A stretch of DNA of 64,000 bases. It comes from Bacillus sp. ISL-51 (GTDB taxonomy: Bacteria; Bacillota; Bacilli; Bacillales; Bacillaceae). Made by a program: the position numbers and the translations under genes. Within the stretch, counting starts at the first letter, position 1. Each line of letters starts with the position of its first letter. The stretch is taken from positions 1-64,000 of the forward strand of contig NZ_JAGGQB010000005.1 of NCBI RefSeq assembly GCF_018613535.1, in the 5' to 3' direction. Under the pieces are notes generated by a model, which did not search any database, was not told where the DNA came from, and saw nothing but the letters and a program-made list of their open reading frames with translations. This document shows, in pieces, positions 37,414 to 47,617 of this stretch.

Positions 37414-38454
37414 TTATACGAGGTTCAGTTTTTGCAGGCTTTCCGCAATTTGAACTGAGTTCCAAGCAGCGCCTTTTAACAGGTTATCAGAAACAACCCA
37501 TAAATGAAAACCGTTTGCTCTGTCCAGATCTTTACGGATTCGTCCCACAAATACATCGCGTTTGCCGACGGCATCGGCAGGCATTGGGTAAAGCTGCTCC
37601 GCCGGGTCATCCTGAAGCGTAACGCCCGGTGCTTCTTTTAAAAGATGTTTGATGTCTTCAACTGTTGCATCATCACGATCTAGTTCAATATATACAGATT
37701 CGGAGTGGCCTGTTTCAATCGGCAGTCTGACACATGTCGCCGCTACTTCCAGCTCCGGCATATGCATAATTTTTTTCGTTTCATTAATCATTTTCATTTC
37801 CTCAAACGTATAGCCGTTATCTTGGAATTTATCAATTTGCGGGATGGCATTAAAAGCGATTTGATAATGCTTTTTGTCCCCTTTAACAGGCATAATGGAT
37901 GGTTCTGCCGGTTCATTATTTAAAATCGCCTTTGTCTGGCTGTAAAGTTCTTTGGCCGCTTCATTGCCCGCACCGGATACTGCTTGGTAAGTAGAAACAA
38001 TGACTTTTTTCAGGCCGTATGCTTTGCGGATCGGTTCAAGAGCCGCCACCATTTGAATGGTTGAGCAGTTAGGATTGGCGATAATACCGTTATGTTCATG
38101 CAGGTCAGCCTCGTTCACTTCAGGCACAACAAGCGGTGTGTTTTCATCCATGCGAAACGCACTTGTATTGTCAATGACGATGGCTCCGCGTTTTACAGCT
38201 TCAGGCGCCAAGCTTTGTGACACGCTTCCGCCGGCGCTGAATAAAGCGATCTGAACGCCTTCAAAGCTCTCAGGCACAGCTTCCTGCACCGTATACTCTT
38301 CGCCTTTAAATGTTACTTTCGTACCAGCAGAGCGTTTTGAGGATAGTAGTGTGAGTGTTTCTATTTCAAAGTTTCTGTCTTCCAGTGTTTTCAGCATTTG
38401 CTGTCCTACAGCTCCCGTCGCTCCGACAACTGCTACGTGTAATCCTCTTCCCAT
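37414..38454 (-). CDS. asd: aspartate-semialdehyde dehydrogenase
   Basis: Reduces aspartyl phosphate to the semialdehyde used by dapA. NADP motif [11 protein letters not shown] is at the N-terminus, the catalytic cysteine is in NPNCSTIQM, and ETGHSESVY completes the active site. GGAAGGAGTTTTACAG precedes ATG 38454 (346 aa); seven further upstream codons are open but lie across the ribosome site. It is placed after spoVFAB in the same direction, so it supplies both lysine and dipicolinate synthesis. Confidence 0.98.
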   Translation of the reverse strand: MGRGLHVAVVGATGAVGQQMLKTLEDRNFEIETLTLLSSKRSAGTKVTFKGEEYTVQEAVPESFEGVQIALFSAGGSVSQSLAPEAVKRGAIVIDNTSAFRMDENTPLVVPEVNEADLHEHNGIIANPNCSTIQMVAALEPIRKAYGLKKVIVSTYQAVSGAGNEAAKELYSQTKAILNNEPAEPSIMPVKGDKKHYQIAFNAIPQIDKFQDNGYTFEEMKMINETKKIMHMPELEVAATCVRLPIETGHSESVYIELDRDDATVEDIKHLLKEAPGVTLQDDPAEQLYPMPADAVGKRDVFVGRIRKDLDRANGFHLWVVSDNLLKGAAWNSVQIAESLQKLNLV

Positions 38455-38588
38455 CTGTAAAACTCCTTCCGCCAATTAAGCATCATTTGTTGAATTGACT
38501 ATGCATTTTACGTTTTATTTTACCATAGAATAGTCACGGGTTGACCGAATTTTTTTATTCCGCAAAGATTTTCTGTATATTTAATCAT

Positions 38589-39179
38589 TTATTCATCATG
38601 CTGTACAAGCACCGGCTGGACCTGTTCATGCAGAAGGGCTTTTTCAACCGTTATCGGAAGCAGATCCATTTTAGCGACGAGCGACGTCGGCTTTTTAACA
38701 GGATCATCCTGACCGAACGGGATGAAGAAAATGTTTTTGGTTGACATCAATCTCATCAAATTCGTGCCGTTCAATCCGAGCGCGTCGTTTGTCGAAATTC
38801 CGAGCACGACAGGACGGCCGTTTCTGATTGTGGCTTTCGCGGCCATAAGCACCGGACCGTCGGTCATTGCATTTGCCAGCTTGCTCATTGAATTTCCCGT
38901 CAGCGGGGCGATGACCATGCAATCAAGCGGGAGCTTCGGCCCGAGAGGCTCTGCTTTTACAATGGAGTCTATCGCTTCAAACCCAGTCAGCTCTTCGATT
39001 TTTCTGACCCATTCCGCTCCCTCTCCAAATCGGGTGTCGGTTGATTGGACAGTGGACGTCACGACAGGACGGACCTCAGCTCCTTCATTTACAAGCGCTT
39101 CTATTTGCGGAAAGACGGCATCATATGTGCAGTGTGAGCCGGTTAATCCGAATCCGATTCTTTTCCCGTTCAGAGACAT
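38589..39179 (-). CDS. spoVFB: dipicolinate synthase subunit B
   Basis: A flavoprotein-like subunit (196 aa) that with SpoVFA makes dipicolinic acid in the mother cell. The fold is the HFCD/flavoprotein type: FGLTGSHCTYDAVFPQI at the N-terminus and APLTGNSMSKLANAMTD in the middle. It follows spoVFA by two bases in one operon driven by the SigK-type promoter. Slightly shorter at the C-terminus than I recall for B. subtilis (about 200). Confidence 0.96.
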   Translation of the reverse strand: MSLNGKRIGFGLTGSHCTYDAVFPQIEALVNEGAEVRPVVTSTVQSTDTRFGEGAEWVRKIEELTGFEAIDSIVKAEPLGPKLPLDCMVIAPLTGNSMSKLANAMTDGPVLMAAKATIRNGRPVVLGISTNDALGLNGTNLMRLMSTKNIFFIPFGQDDPVKKPTSLVAKMDLLPITVEKALLHEQVQPVLVQHDE

Positions 39180-39181
39180 GG

Positions 39182-40072
39182 CTATTCCCCCTCTTTCTTT
39201 ACATCTGCCAAAAGCTTGCTGAGGACATTTGCAATAATCTGGCCGGCTGTTTTCGGCGCGACAATTCCCGGAAGCCCCGGGGCAAGCAGCGCTTTAATGC
39301 CCTGCTTTTCAGCATATTTGAAGTCCGTTCCGCCCGGACGGGAAGCTAAATCCAAAATCAGGGTCTTCGGTGTCATCCGTGACAAAACGTTTTGATTTAA
39401 AATCAAGCTCGGCACAGTATTAATACAGATATCAATATCTTTCACATGGTCTGCAAGCTCTTCTATTTGAAAAGGAGAAAGCCCCATTTCGGTTATACGG
39501 GCTAAATGCGCCGAGCTTCGCGCCCCTACTTTTACCTTTGCTCCTAAAGCCGCAAACGTCCGGGCGATTGTCATGCCGGTGCGCCCTAATCCGAGAACGG
39601 CCACACTCGATCCGTGGATGGTGTAATCAGTATGCTGAATCGCCATCATGATCGTTCCTTCAACCGTCGGAATAGAGTTAAATATCGCGATATCGTCCCG
39701 CTCAAACAACTTGACGAGCTTGCGGCCGGCTTCTTGGGCGATGCCTTCCAGATAGGCGTTTGAGATGCCTGAGTAGATGACGCAATGCGCCGGTGTCTGA
39801 TTAAGATGCTCCTGCTTTAACACCACTTCCTCATTTGAAAAAACCGTCGAGACAACACCTTCTCCGGTTGTTGCCGATACGGGCAGGATCATACTGTCTA
39901 TTTTCTGAAATGGAATGTCATCGATTTTGCATTTTACGGTTCCTGTAAAACCGTCATCTAACTGGTCAAATCCTACGAGATAAATATCGGCATGCTGTTC
40001 TGTCAGCTTTCTTATAATCTCAAGCTGTCTTGCGTCACCGCCAATGATCGCAATTGTCAATCCGGTTAACAT
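39182..40072 (-). CDS. spoVFA: dipicolinate synthase subunit A
   Basis: The dehydrogenase-like subunit (296 aa) of dipicolinate synthase. An N-terminal segment (IAIIGGDARQLEIIRKL) and a Rossmann nucleotide motif VLGLGRTGMTIARTFAALGAKV (about 155-176) are clear, with DLASRPGGTDF further on. It converts dihydrodipicolinate-level intermediates to DPA, which is loaded into the spore core. ATG start with AAGGTGAACG upstream. First gene of the spoVF operon with a SigK-type promoter about 60 bases upstream. Confidence 0.96.
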   Translation of the reverse strand: MLTGLTIAIIGGDARQLEIIRKLTEQHADIYLVGFDQLDDGFTGTVKCKIDDIPFQKIDSMILPVSATTGEGVVSTVFSNEEVVLKQEHLNQTPAHCVIYSGISNAYLEGIAQEAGRKLVKLFERDDIAIFNSIPTVEGTIMMAIQHTDYTIHGSSVAVLGLGRTGMTIARTFAALGAKVKVGARSSAHLARITEMGLSPFQIEELADHVKDIDICINTVPSLILNQNVLSRMTPKTLILDLASRPGGTDFKYAEKQGIKALLAPGLPGIVAPKTAGQIIANVLSKLLADVKKEGE

Positions 40073-40129
40073 ATGAAACGTTCACCTTCTTTACAGTTAC
40101 TGGATCTTTTAAGTGTCATTCTCCTCTTC

Positions 40130-40157
40130 ATCGTATGTTCGAATAGAAAGGGCGGTG
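40130..40157 (-). promoter_or_regulatory. SigK-type promoter of spoVFA
   Basis: Minus strand: CACC, 16 bases, CATACGAT. This agrees with the SigK consensus and with known late mother-cell expression of dipicolinate synthase. Confidence 0.7.
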
Positions 40158-40186
40158 AATGTACAGCATTTTTTTTCAATAAAAAA

Positions 40187-40210
40187 GCATCGGCGCTGAT
40201 AAGCCGATGC
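40187..40210 (-). terminator. ymxH terminator
   Basis: GCATCGGC pairs with GCCGATGC, 8-base loop, followed by TTTTTTATTG on the minus strand. Confidence 0.9.
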
Positions 40211-40225
40211 TGCAAATTGAGAATC

Positions 40226-40483
40226 TTACCCTTCAGGAGGAGTGATGTCCCCGGGCACGTCTAAAATAATCATATCTGACCCGATTTTTTGTATATGGTT
40301 CCAGGGGACACGAATGTCATGACCTTGTTTTCTTAAACCGAACCATTTTACCGTCGGTATGAGAAGGGCCGTAATTTGTCCGTCCTGCTCATTAATTTCC
40401 AAATCGGTTTGGCCGAGCACTCCGAGCCGCTCAGCCCGTTTAATGTCTACGATTTCTTTACCTGATAGTTCACTAAGCCTCAT
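40226..40483 (-). CDS. ymxH: PRC-barrel protein YmxH (YlmC/YmxH family)
   Basis: An 85-residue single PRC-barrel domain (MRLSELSGKEIVDIKRAERLGVLG, VPWNHIQKIGSDMIILDV). The family is widespread in spore formers and related to sporulation-induced YlmC. The barrel usually mediates protein or RNA contacts; no enzyme activity is expected. A GTG three codons upstream overlaps the ribosome site GGGGGTGG, so ATG 40483 is used. It lies between mlpA and the spoVF operon with its own terminator. Confidence 0.88.
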   Translation of the reverse strand: MRLSELSGKEIVDIKRAERLGVLGQTDLEINEQDGQITALLIPTVKWFGLRKQGHDIRVPWNHIQKIGSDMIILDVPGDITPPEG

Positions 40484-40561
40484 GATAGCCACCCCCTTGT
40501 ACTATATGACCATCATTATTAAAAAATGCCTGCCCCATATCGAGGCAGACCGCTTTCTTGC

Positions 40562-41797
40562 TTATGTTGAGGCAGGCATGCTGCCTGTCGGGCTGATCAA
40601 TGATAATGCATAGTCATCCGTGAATAAGCGGCGGCTGAGGCCGTTGACGCTTTCTAAGCTGACCGCATTTAATTCACCGATAATTTCATCCATTGTTTTA
40701 TGCTTGCCGAGCAGCAGTTCATTTTTTCCGTTACGGCTCATCTTGCTGTTTGTGCTTTCCAGGCTGAGCATCAGGCTTCCCTTCATTTGCTCTTTGCTGT
40801 TTTCCAGCTCTTTCGGAGAAATGCCGTCACGTTTTAAAACCGATAACGTCTCTTGAATCGTTTCTGACAGAAGCCCGAGCTGATTGGCGCCGGTGCCGCC
40901 GTAAATCGTCAGCATTCCGCTGTCTTCATAAGAGCTGTGATAGCTGTATACAGAATAAGCCAGTCCCTTATCTTCACGCACATCTTGGAAGAGCCGGCTG
41001 CTCATGCTTCCGCCAAGCACGTTGTTCAGCACAATTAAATCGTAGATGTCCGGGTCCCCGACTTTCAGGCCTTTAAAACCGAGGCAGAGGTGTGCCTGCT
41101 CGGTATCTTTTTTTCTTGTCAGCTTTTCATAATGAAACTCCGGCTCGCTGATCCCGCTCGCTTTGCCTTTTGCTTCGTATGTACCGAACCATTTCTCAAC
41201 GTCTTTGATAAATTGCTCCGTCACATTGCCGGCAACAGAAATGACGACACGGTCCGGCGTGTAGAAATCATCCATATGCTTTCTGAGAGAATCACCGTTA
41301 AAAGAAGCAAGCGTTTCCTCCGTTCCGAGAATCGGGTAACCGAGCGAATGATTGCCGTACGTTGCTTTGCTCAGCAGATCATGGACAATGTCATCCGGTG
41401 CATCTTCATACATTTTAATCTCTTCGTAAACGACATTTTTTTCTTTTTTGAGCTCATTTTCATCAAAAACAGAATGAAAGAACATATCCGCCAGCACATC
41501 AAGCGCATAGTTTGCATGTTCGTCAAGCACTTTGGCGTAATAACACGTATATTCCTTTGAAGTGAAGGCATTCACTTGCCCGCCTATACGGTCGAAGGAT
41601 TCTGCGATTTCACGTGCGGATCTCGTATTTGTCCCTTTAAAAAACATATGCTCTAAAAAATGTGAGATGCCGTTGGTTTCGGGCGTTTCATGGCGTGATC
41701 CCGTTCCGATCCAGACGCCGATTGCCACAGACCGCACTGTCGGATTATTTTCAAGCACAACTCTTACACCATTTTGGCATGTATAGCGTTTTATCAA
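40562..41797 (-). CDS. mlpA: M16-family zinc protease MlpA
   Basis: A 411-residue processing-peptidase-like enzyme. The zinc motif HFLEH is at 46-50, and the distal glutamate lies in KEKNVVYEEIKMYED. The C-terminal half has GGSMSSRLFQDVREDKGLAYSVYS, typical of the group. B. subtilis MlpA has been tied to regulation of extracellular proteases; the direct substrate is unclear. TTG start eight bases after AGGAGG. It lies downstream of ylxY behind a terminator. This is the third M16 gene in the window, beside ymfF and ymfH. Confidence 0.95.
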   Translation of the reverse strand: MIKRYTCQNGVRVVLENNPTVRSVAIGVWIGTGSRHETPETNGISHFLEHMFFKGTNTRSAREIAESFDRIGGQVNAFTSKEYTCYYAKVLDEHANYALDVLADMFFHSVFDENELKKEKNVVYEEIKMYEDAPDDIVHDLLSKATYGNHSLGYPILGTEETLASFNGDSLRKHMDDFYTPDRVVISVAGNVTEQFIKDVEKWFGTYEAKGKASGISEPEFHYEKLTRKKDTEQAHLCLGFKGLKVGDPDIYDLIVLNNVLGGSMSSRLFQDVREDKGLAYSVYSYHSSYEDSGMLTIYGGTGANQLGLLSETIQETLSVLKRDGISPKELENSKEQMKGSLMLSLESTNSKMSRNGKNELLLGKHKTMDEIIGELNAVSLESVNGLSRRLFTDDYALSLISPTGSMPAST

Positions 41798-41817
41798 GTT
41801 TGTTCCTCCTATTCAAA

Positions 41818-41839
41818 AGCAGGCAAACTGCCGCCTGCT
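41818..41839 (-). terminator. ylxY terminator
   Basis: AGCAGGC/GCCTGCT stem with 8-base loop overlapping the ylxY stop, then TTTTGAAT on the minus strand. Confidence 0.7.
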
Positions 41840-42797
41840 ACTTCATCAGCCTGTTTTCATCCATTAAGTCAGACACTGAACCGAGTGCATAGCCTTTTTC
41901 TTTAATTTTCGTAATTAACACGTCCAGGCTTTTCGCTGTCGGATCAGTCGGATGCATTAAAATCATGGCCCCATTATGTATTTTACTCAACACCCTTGTT
42001 TGTAAAACAGCCGGAGACGGTTTTTGCCAGTCAATGGTATCAACGGTCCACATGATGGTGCCCATTCCTTTTTCCGCAGCAATGTCAACCACCGCTTTTC
42101 TGAAGCTGCCGCTTGGCGGCGCAAACCATTTCGGCTTTACACCGAGCGTCTTGCTGATTTGTGCATTGGTCTTGTCAAGCTGTTCGGAAATGCTTCCTGA
42201 AGTCAGTTTGCTCATATCAGGGTGATTGTATGAGTGATTTCCGATTTCATGTCCGTCCGCTGCTATTTGTTTGGCCAGTCCCTGATTGTTTTTCAGCCAT
42301 TTTCCTTCCAGAAAAAAGGTCGCTTTGACTTGCTGCTTTTTCAGAATAGGCAGCATTTGCTCCACATATTCATTTCCCCACGCTACATTTATTAAAAAAG
42401 CAACCATCGGTTTGTCCGGATTTCCTTTATAAATGGGCTCAGGTGAAAGAGAATCAAGATGAACTTTCGGCTTTACCTGCTCATACACAAGGTCATCTTC
42501 ATGAAATTCTCCATCCTTTTTCATTTGCTTATAGGATTTTTCCACATTGACCTTTAAACCGTTGTAGCCAGGTATACTTTTCCATATCTTGTCGATTCTC
42601 GCGTCTTGAGCCTTTACTTCATACTCCGGCGCTTTTCGCTGCAATTCTTCGTAGAGCGGATCTTTTGAAGCTGAAACAGTCACTGCGTCTTTCTTCATTG
42701 CGTCTATGTAATCAACTGTGTACGGATTTTTTAACATTTCAAACGAAACAAAAAAAAGAAATAAAAAAACGGCAAACGGCACGAATTTTTTCAACAT
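41838..42797 (-). CDS. ylxY: polysaccharide-deacetylase-like protein YlxY, catalytic Asp lost
   Basis: A 319-residue NodB-fold protein with an N-terminal membrane anchor or signal (about 5-22, FVPFAVFLFLFFVSFEML). Motif 2 is kept (HEIGNHSYNHPDM), and motif 3 (APPSGSFRKAV), motif 4 (TVDTIDWQKPS) and motif 5 (ILMHPTD) are recognisable. Motif 1, normally TFDDG with the catalytic and metal-binding aspartates, reads AFLINVAWGNEY, so the usual deacetylase chemistry is unlikely. It may bind glycan without cleaving it. Flanked by mlpA and pnpA, as in other bacilli. Confidence 0.92.
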   Translation of the reverse strand: MLKKFVPFAVFLFLFFVSFEMLKNPYTVDYIDAMKKDAVTVSASKDPLYEELQRKAPEYEVKAQDARIDKIWKSIPGYNGLKVNVEKSYKQMKKDGEFHEDDLVYEQVKPKVHLDSLSPEPIYKGNPDKPMVAFLINVAWGNEYVEQMLPILKKQQVKATFFLEGKWLKNNQGLAKQIAADGHEIGNHSYNHPDMSKLTSGSISEQLDKTNAQISKTLGVKPKWFAPPSGSFRKAVVDIAAEKGMGTIMWTVDTIDWQKPSPAVLQTRVLSKIHNGAMILMHPTDPTAKSLDVLITKIKEKGYALGSVSDLMDENRLMK

Positions 42798-42870
42798 GTC
42801 CTTCCCCCCTCACCACACATTATGTAAGAGGAGGACAAGGTAGAACCCGCATGCAGTCATTCTCAAAATA

Positions 42871-42896
42871 AAGAAGCCGGGTCTCCCAGGCTCCTT
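42871..42896 (-). terminator. pnpA terminator
   Basis: AAGAAGCCGGG pairs with CCCAGGCTCCTT with small mismatches, 3-base loop, followed on the minus strand by TATTTT. Confidence 0.8.
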
Positions 42897-42909
42897 GTTA
42901 GGTTTTCAT

Positions 42910-45027
42910 TTAAGATTGTTGTTCTTCTTTTTCTTTTTCCTCACGCAGCACTGCTTTGCGTGACAGATTTACTCGGCCCTGCTTGTCAATTTCGGTTACC
43001 TTTACAAGGATTTCATCGCCGAGTTTTACAACATCCTCAACCTTGCCGACGCGTTCGAGCGCAAGTTCAGAGATATGAACGAGACCGTCTTTTCCGCTGA
43101 AGATTTCAACGAAAGCCCCGAATTTCTCAATTCGCTTGACTTTACCGAGGTAAAGCTGGCCGACTTCTACTTCCCTGACAAGATCTTCGATGATTTTTTT
43201 CGCTTTTTGGTTGCTGCTCTCGTCAGTAGAAGAAATAAAGATGGTGCCGTCTTGTTCGATATCGATTTTAACACCGGTATCTTCAATGATTTTATTGATT
43301 TGCTTGCCGCTTGGTCCGATAACGTCGCGGATTTTATCCGGATTGATTGTCATCGTTAAAATTTTCGGCGCATATTGAGAAAGTTCTTCTCTTGATTCAC
43401 CCAGCGTGCTCAGCATGCTGTTAAGGATTTCCATTCTTCCTTTTTTCGCCTGCTGAAGCGCTTCTTCAAGAATTTCTCTTGAAAGGCCTTCGATTTTAAT
43501 GTCCATTTGAAGCGCGGTAACGCCTTTTGCCGTGCCGGCTACTTTAAAGTCCATGTCACCGAGGGCATCTTCCATGCCTTGAATATCCGTTAATACAGTA
43601 TAGTACTCGCCTGATTTCACAAGTCCCATCGCGATACCGGCAACAGGCGCTTTAATCGGAACCCCTGCATCCATCATCGCAAGTGTGCTGGCGCAAATAC
43701 TTGCCTGTGATGTTGAACCGTTTGATTCAAGCACTTCTGATACAAGCCGAACCGTATACGGGAAGTCTTTTTCATTCGGAATGACAGGTTCAAGCGCACG
43801 CTCTCCAAGGGCCCCGTGTCCGATTTCACGTCGTCCCGGGCCGCGCATCGGTCCTGTTTCACCAACACTGAATTGCGGGAAGTTATAGTGATGCATAAAC
43901 CGTTTTGATTCTTCAACGCCTAAGCCGTCAAGAATCTGAACGTCTCCGAGGGCGCCTAACGTACATACGCTGAGCGCTTGTGTTTGTCCTCTTGTAAACA
44001 ATCCGGAGCCGTGTGTTCTAGGAAGAAGGCCGACTTCTGAAGAAAGCGGGCGGATTTGATCGACGCCGCGGCCGTCAGGACGGACTTTTTCTTCTGTGAT
44101 CAAACGGCGCACTTCGTTTTTCACAAGCTTAGACAGCGTTTGTTTCACTTTTTTAATCGTATCTTCATCGTGATCTTCTTCTTCAAACTTAGCAACGACT
44201 GCAGCTTTCACTTCACTAATGGCATCTTCACGCGCATGCTTCTCATGAACCTGAATCGCTTTAAGAAGATCCGGCTCTGCAAGACTTTTCACTTTTTCGC
44301 TGAGTTCTGCATCAATTTCATACAGTGCAATCTCAGTCTTTTCTTTGCCGACTGCAGCGACGATTTCTTCTTGGAATGCAATCAGGCGTTTAATTTCTTC
44401 ATGGCCGAACATAATCGCTTCAAGCATGATTTCTTCAGGAACTTCATCTGCTCCGGCTTCCACCATGTTGATTGCGTCTTTCGTACCTGCAACAACGAGG
44501 TTGATATCGCTTTTTTCAAGCTGGTCAACCGTCGGATTGATGATGAACTGACCGTCAATGCGGCCCACCGTCACACCCGCAATCGGGCCTTCAAACGGAA
44601 TATCTGATACGCAAAGAGCCAGTGATGAACCGAACATAGCCGCCATTTCAGAAGAGCAGTCTTGATCGACACTCATCACAATGCTGATGACCTGTACTTC
44701 ATTACGGAATCCGTCAGCGAAAAGCGGGCGGATCGGACGGTCAATCAGACGGCTGGCTAAAATAGCCTTTTCACTCGGCCGGCCTTCTCTTTTAATAAAG
44801 CCGCCCGGAATTTTACCTACTGCGTATAATCTTTCTTCATAGTTAACAGTAAGCGGGAAAAAATCAAGCGGTTTTGGTTCTTTTGATGCAGTTGCTGTGC
44901 TGAGCACTGCGGTATCGCCGTAGCGGACCATGACAGCGCCGTTTGCCTGTTTGGCAAGCTGGCCGGTTTCTACTGTAAGCTGTCTGCCGGCCCAATCTAT
45001 GGTAAAGACATGTTTCTCTTGTCCCAT
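42910..45027 (-). CDS. pnpA: polynucleotide phosphorylase
   Basis: The trimeric 3'-5' phosphorolytic exonuclease of mRNA decay. Two RNase PH domains (about 10-230 and 310-550, the second with [11 protein letters not shown] and [17 protein letters not shown]), a KH domain ([19 protein letters not shown]) and an S1 domain ([17 protein letters not shown]) appear in standard order. The frame extends 13 codons upstream, but GAGGAGCTCGTAATCGA precedes ATG 45027, giving 705 residues. It lies downstream of rpsO behind a terminator, the classic rpsO-pnp arrangement. Confidence 0.98.
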   Translation of the reverse strand: MGQEKHVFTIDWAGRQLTVETGQLAKQANGAVMVRYGDTAVLSTATASKEPKPLDFFPLTVNYEERLYAVGKIPGGFIKREGRPSEKAILASRLIDRPIRPLFADGFRNEVQVISIVMSVDQDCSSEMAAMFGSSLALCVSDIPFEGPIAGVTVGRIDGQFIINPTVDQLEKSDINLVVAGTKDAINMVEAGADEVPEEIMLEAIMFGHEEIKRLIAFQEEIVAAVGKEKTEIALYEIDAELSEKVKSLAEPDLLKAIQVHEKHAREDAISEVKAAVVAKFEEEDHDEDTIKKVKQTLSKLVKNEVRRLITEEKVRPDGRGVDQIRPLSSEVGLLPRTHGSGLFTRGQTQALSVCTLGALGDVQILDGLGVEESKRFMHHYNFPQFSVGETGPMRGPGRREIGHGALGERALEPVIPNEKDFPYTVRLVSEVLESNGSTSQASICASTLAMMDAGVPIKAPVAGIAMGLVKSGEYYTVLTDIQGMEDALGDMDFKVAGTAKGVTALQMDIKIEGLSREILEEALQQAKKGRMEILNSMLSTLGESREELSQYAPKILTMTINPDKIRDVIGPSGKQINKIIEDTGVKIDIEQDGTIFISSTDESSNQKAKKIIEDLVREVEVGQLYLGKVKRIEKFGAFVEIFSGKDGLVHISELALERVGKVEDVVKLGDEILVKVTEIDKQGRVNLSRKAVLREEKEKEEQQS

Positions 45028-45169
45028 TCGATTACGAGCTCCTCTCTTTATGTGTGAAATAATCAATTACTCCTATTATGAACGAAATGAATTCAACATA
45101 TCAATGTCAAAGTAGTATGTAAAAGGATTTCAATGTATTGATCAACATTTTTTTCGCTTTAATACGATA

Positions 45170-45195
45170 AAAAAGCGGGAATCCTCCCGCTTTTT
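45170..45195 (-). terminator. rpsO terminator
   Basis: AAAAAGCGGGA pairs perfectly with TCCCGCTTTTT, followed by further T on the minus strand. Lies between rpsO and pnpA. Confidence 0.9.
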
Positions 45196-45199
45196 ACGA

Positions 45200-45557
<358 letters not shown>

Positions 45558-45563
45558 AAATAT

Positions 45564-45592
45564 ATGATACTAAAAATCGCGCCCGTATGCAA
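45564..45592 (-). promoter_or_regulatory. SigA promoter of rpsO
   Basis: Minus strand: TTGCAT, 17 bases, TATCAT, placed between ribC and rpsO. Confidence 0.65.
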
Positions 45593-45635
45593 ATATTTTA
45601 GAATAAAATTTGTACACTTTTTCACTTTCTTTCCG

Positions 45636-46577
45636 TTATTTGCTGAAATAACGGATCGCTTCCTGCTTATCTTTCTCGATTTGAGCGGTTAATTCATCAA
45701 TTCCGTTAAACTTCCGTTCACTCCGGATGCGTTTATACCACTCAATTTTCACGGTTTCCCCGTATATGTTTTGGTCAAAATCAAACAAATGGACTTCAAT
45801 AGACGGCTGATCCGGGCGTTTTTCATAAAACGTCGGTTTATAGCCGATATTGCAGACCCCTTCATAAACGTTTCCGTTTATCTCAGCCTTGACGGCATAG
45901 ACGCCTGTCGGAGGTACGATATAGCTGTTATGTAAACCGACATTCGCGGTCGGAAACCCGATGGTCCGCCCTCTTTTATCACCGTGGATTACAATGCCCT
46001 TTATGAAATAAGGCTGTCCGAGAAGGGTGTGCGCCAGCTCAACATCGCCGTTTTGCAGCGCCGATCGAATAGAAGTGGAACTGATTTTCCTGTCCTGCTC
46101 GGTCAGTTTCTCGACAGTCGTGCAATCAGCCTTGCCTTCCAGATCAAGAGGCAGTGTATCCATCGTGCCTTTTCCGTATTTTCCATACGTAAAGTCGAAT
46201 CCCCCAACGGCATGCCGGGCGTTTAACCCTAGAATATAATCCTCTGCAAACTGTTTGGGAGATAGAGCGGCAAACGCTTCATCAAACTTCACGACATACA
46301 GCACATCCGCGCCTAAACGCTCAATCTGGCTGATCTTGTCCTCAAGCGGCGTAATCAAATCCTTAGGCTCTTTGTCTCTGCCGAGAACATGGGACGGATG
46401 GGGATGGAATGTCATTACGGCCAGCGAAAGGCCTTTTTCTTCGGCAATATGTCTGGCGGTGCCGATTACTTTTTGATGCCCTAAATGAACGCCGTCAAAG
46501 TAGCCGAGAGCCATCACTGAGGCTGCCTGCTCTTCCTTTTGTAAATGATGCGGATGAGAAATATGTATCGTCTTCAC
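45636..46577 (-). CDS. ribC: bifunctional riboflavin kinase / FAD synthetase
   Basis: Makes FMN from riboflavin and FAD from FMN. The N-terminal nucleotidyltransferase domain has ALGYFDGVHLGHQKVI and HPHPSHVLG; the C-terminal kinase domain has GDKRGRTIGFPTANV and PPTGVYAV. The FMN made also serves as effector for riboflavin riboswitches. GTG start after AAAGGTGACC. It follows truB by 19 bases at the end of the translation operon. Confidence 0.97.
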   Translation of the reverse strand: MKTIHISHPHHLQKEEQAASVMALGYFDGVHLGHQKVIGTARHIAEEKGLSLAVMTFHPHPSHVLGRDKEPKDLITPLEDKISQIERLGADVLYVVKFDEAFAALSPKQFAEDYILGLNARHAVGGFDFTYGKYGKGTMDTLPLDLEGKADCTTVEKLTEQDRKISSTSIRSALQNGDVELAHTLLGQPYFIKGIVIHGDKRGRTIGFPTANVGLHNSYIVPPTGVYAVKAEINGNVYEGVCNIGYKPTFYEKRPDQPSIEVHLFDFDQNIYGETVKIEWYKRIRSERKFNGIDELTAQIEKDKQEAIRYFSK

Positions 46578-46596
46578 AGAACGGTCACCTTTTTTC

Positions 46597-47526
46597 TTAT
46601 TGTTCGCTTTTTTGCATCAGTACTTTGGCCGGTTTTAACAGTCCTTTTTTTGCAGGATGCGGCATATAAATGGCCACACATTCTCCGGCTTCAGTACAGA
46701 CCGCTATACGGCCGTCGCTTGTCATTGCAGAAAATTGCGCCGGGGTTTCAAATACTGACCCGTTTTCCGCTTTCATAGCTAATGTATCACTTATGACCCA
46801 TTTCGGCAAATGATTAAGCGCTCTTTCAATCGGTACTGCGTGATCCGCGACAGTGCCATTGGCTGCCTGCTGTTCAAGCTCCTCAAACGTAAAACACTCT
46901 TCAAGGCTGAAATCTCCTGAAGCAGTGCGGATAAGATGCGACATATGAGCGGGGTAGCCGAGCTTTTCACCGATCGTAACCGCCAATGTCCGGACGTACG
47001 TTCCTTTCGTGCACGTTACGTTGAAACGAAACGACGCGGTGTCATCCGTATACGTGACAGGTGAAGTGAGGGCTATGTCTTCAATCGTGATCTTTCGCTT
47101 CGGCCGTTCTACCTCAATTCCCGCTCTTGCATATTCATACAGCTTTTTACCGTTGACTTTAACGGCGGAATACATCGGCGGCACTTGCTCTTGCGGCCCT
47201 TTAAGACTTTCCAATACGTTTTCGATGTCTTCCTCAGCTATCGGCGCCTCAACAGGTTTTACGCTGATTGTTTCCCCCGTCTGATCTTCAGTCGATGTCG
47301 AAATACCGAGGGTGATCTCTGCATCGTACGTTTTTGATTTTTCTGTAACGTACTCGACGATTTTTGTGGCCCGTCCGACACAGATCGGCAGCACGCCTGA
47401 TACTTCAGGATCAAGCGTTCCCGTATGCCCGACTTTTTTTGTTTTTAACAGCTTTCTTATTTTCATCACACAATCGTGCGAGGTCATGCCGACAGGTTTA
47501 TGTAAAAGGAGAACTCCGTTAACCAT
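46597..47526 (-). CDS. truB: tRNA pseudouridine-55 synthase
   Basis: Isomerises U55 in the T-loop of tRNAs. The catalytic aspartate is D39 in GHTGTLDPEVSGVLP, and KTYDAEITLG and CTKGTYVRTLA complete the synthase core. A small C-terminal PUA-like extension ends LKPAKVLMQKSEQ. Length 309 aa is normal. It lies between rbfA and ribC, the standard order. Confidence 0.98.
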   Translation of the reverse strand: MVNGVLLLHKPVGMTSHDCVMKIRKLLKTKKVGHTGTLDPEVSGVLPICVGRATKIVEYVTEKSKTYDAEITLGISTSTEDQTGETISVKPVEAPIAEEDIENVLESLKGPQEQVPPMYSAVKVNGKKLYEYARAGIEVERPKRKITIEDIALTSPVTYTDDTASFRFNVTCTKGTYVRTLAVTIGEKLGYPAHMSHLIRTASGDFSLEECFTFEELEQQAANGTVADHAVPIERALNHLPKWVISDTLAMKAENGSVFETPAQFSAMTSDGRIAVCTEAGECVAIYMPHPAKKGLLKPAKVLMQKSEQ

Positions 47527-47577
47527 CTGCCCTACGCTCCTTCTGAATTGTTTTCATTTGTGTCTTTCAGACGCAGA

Positions 47578-47610
47578 AAAGAGGACAGACGACATACGCC
47601 CATCCTCTTT
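47578..47610 (-). terminator. weak hairpin between rbfA and truB
   Basis: AAAGAGGA and TCCTCTTT pair across a 17-base loop, followed on the minus strand by only a short T stretch (TTTTC). It probably attenuates rather than ends the operon. Confidence 0.45.
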
Positions 47611-47617
47611 TTCCGGA

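Noticed and set aside
44056..44607. 183-codon plus-strand open frame opposite pnpA
   Set aside because: Phe/Asn-rich shadow of a highly expressed core gene; no ribosome site.
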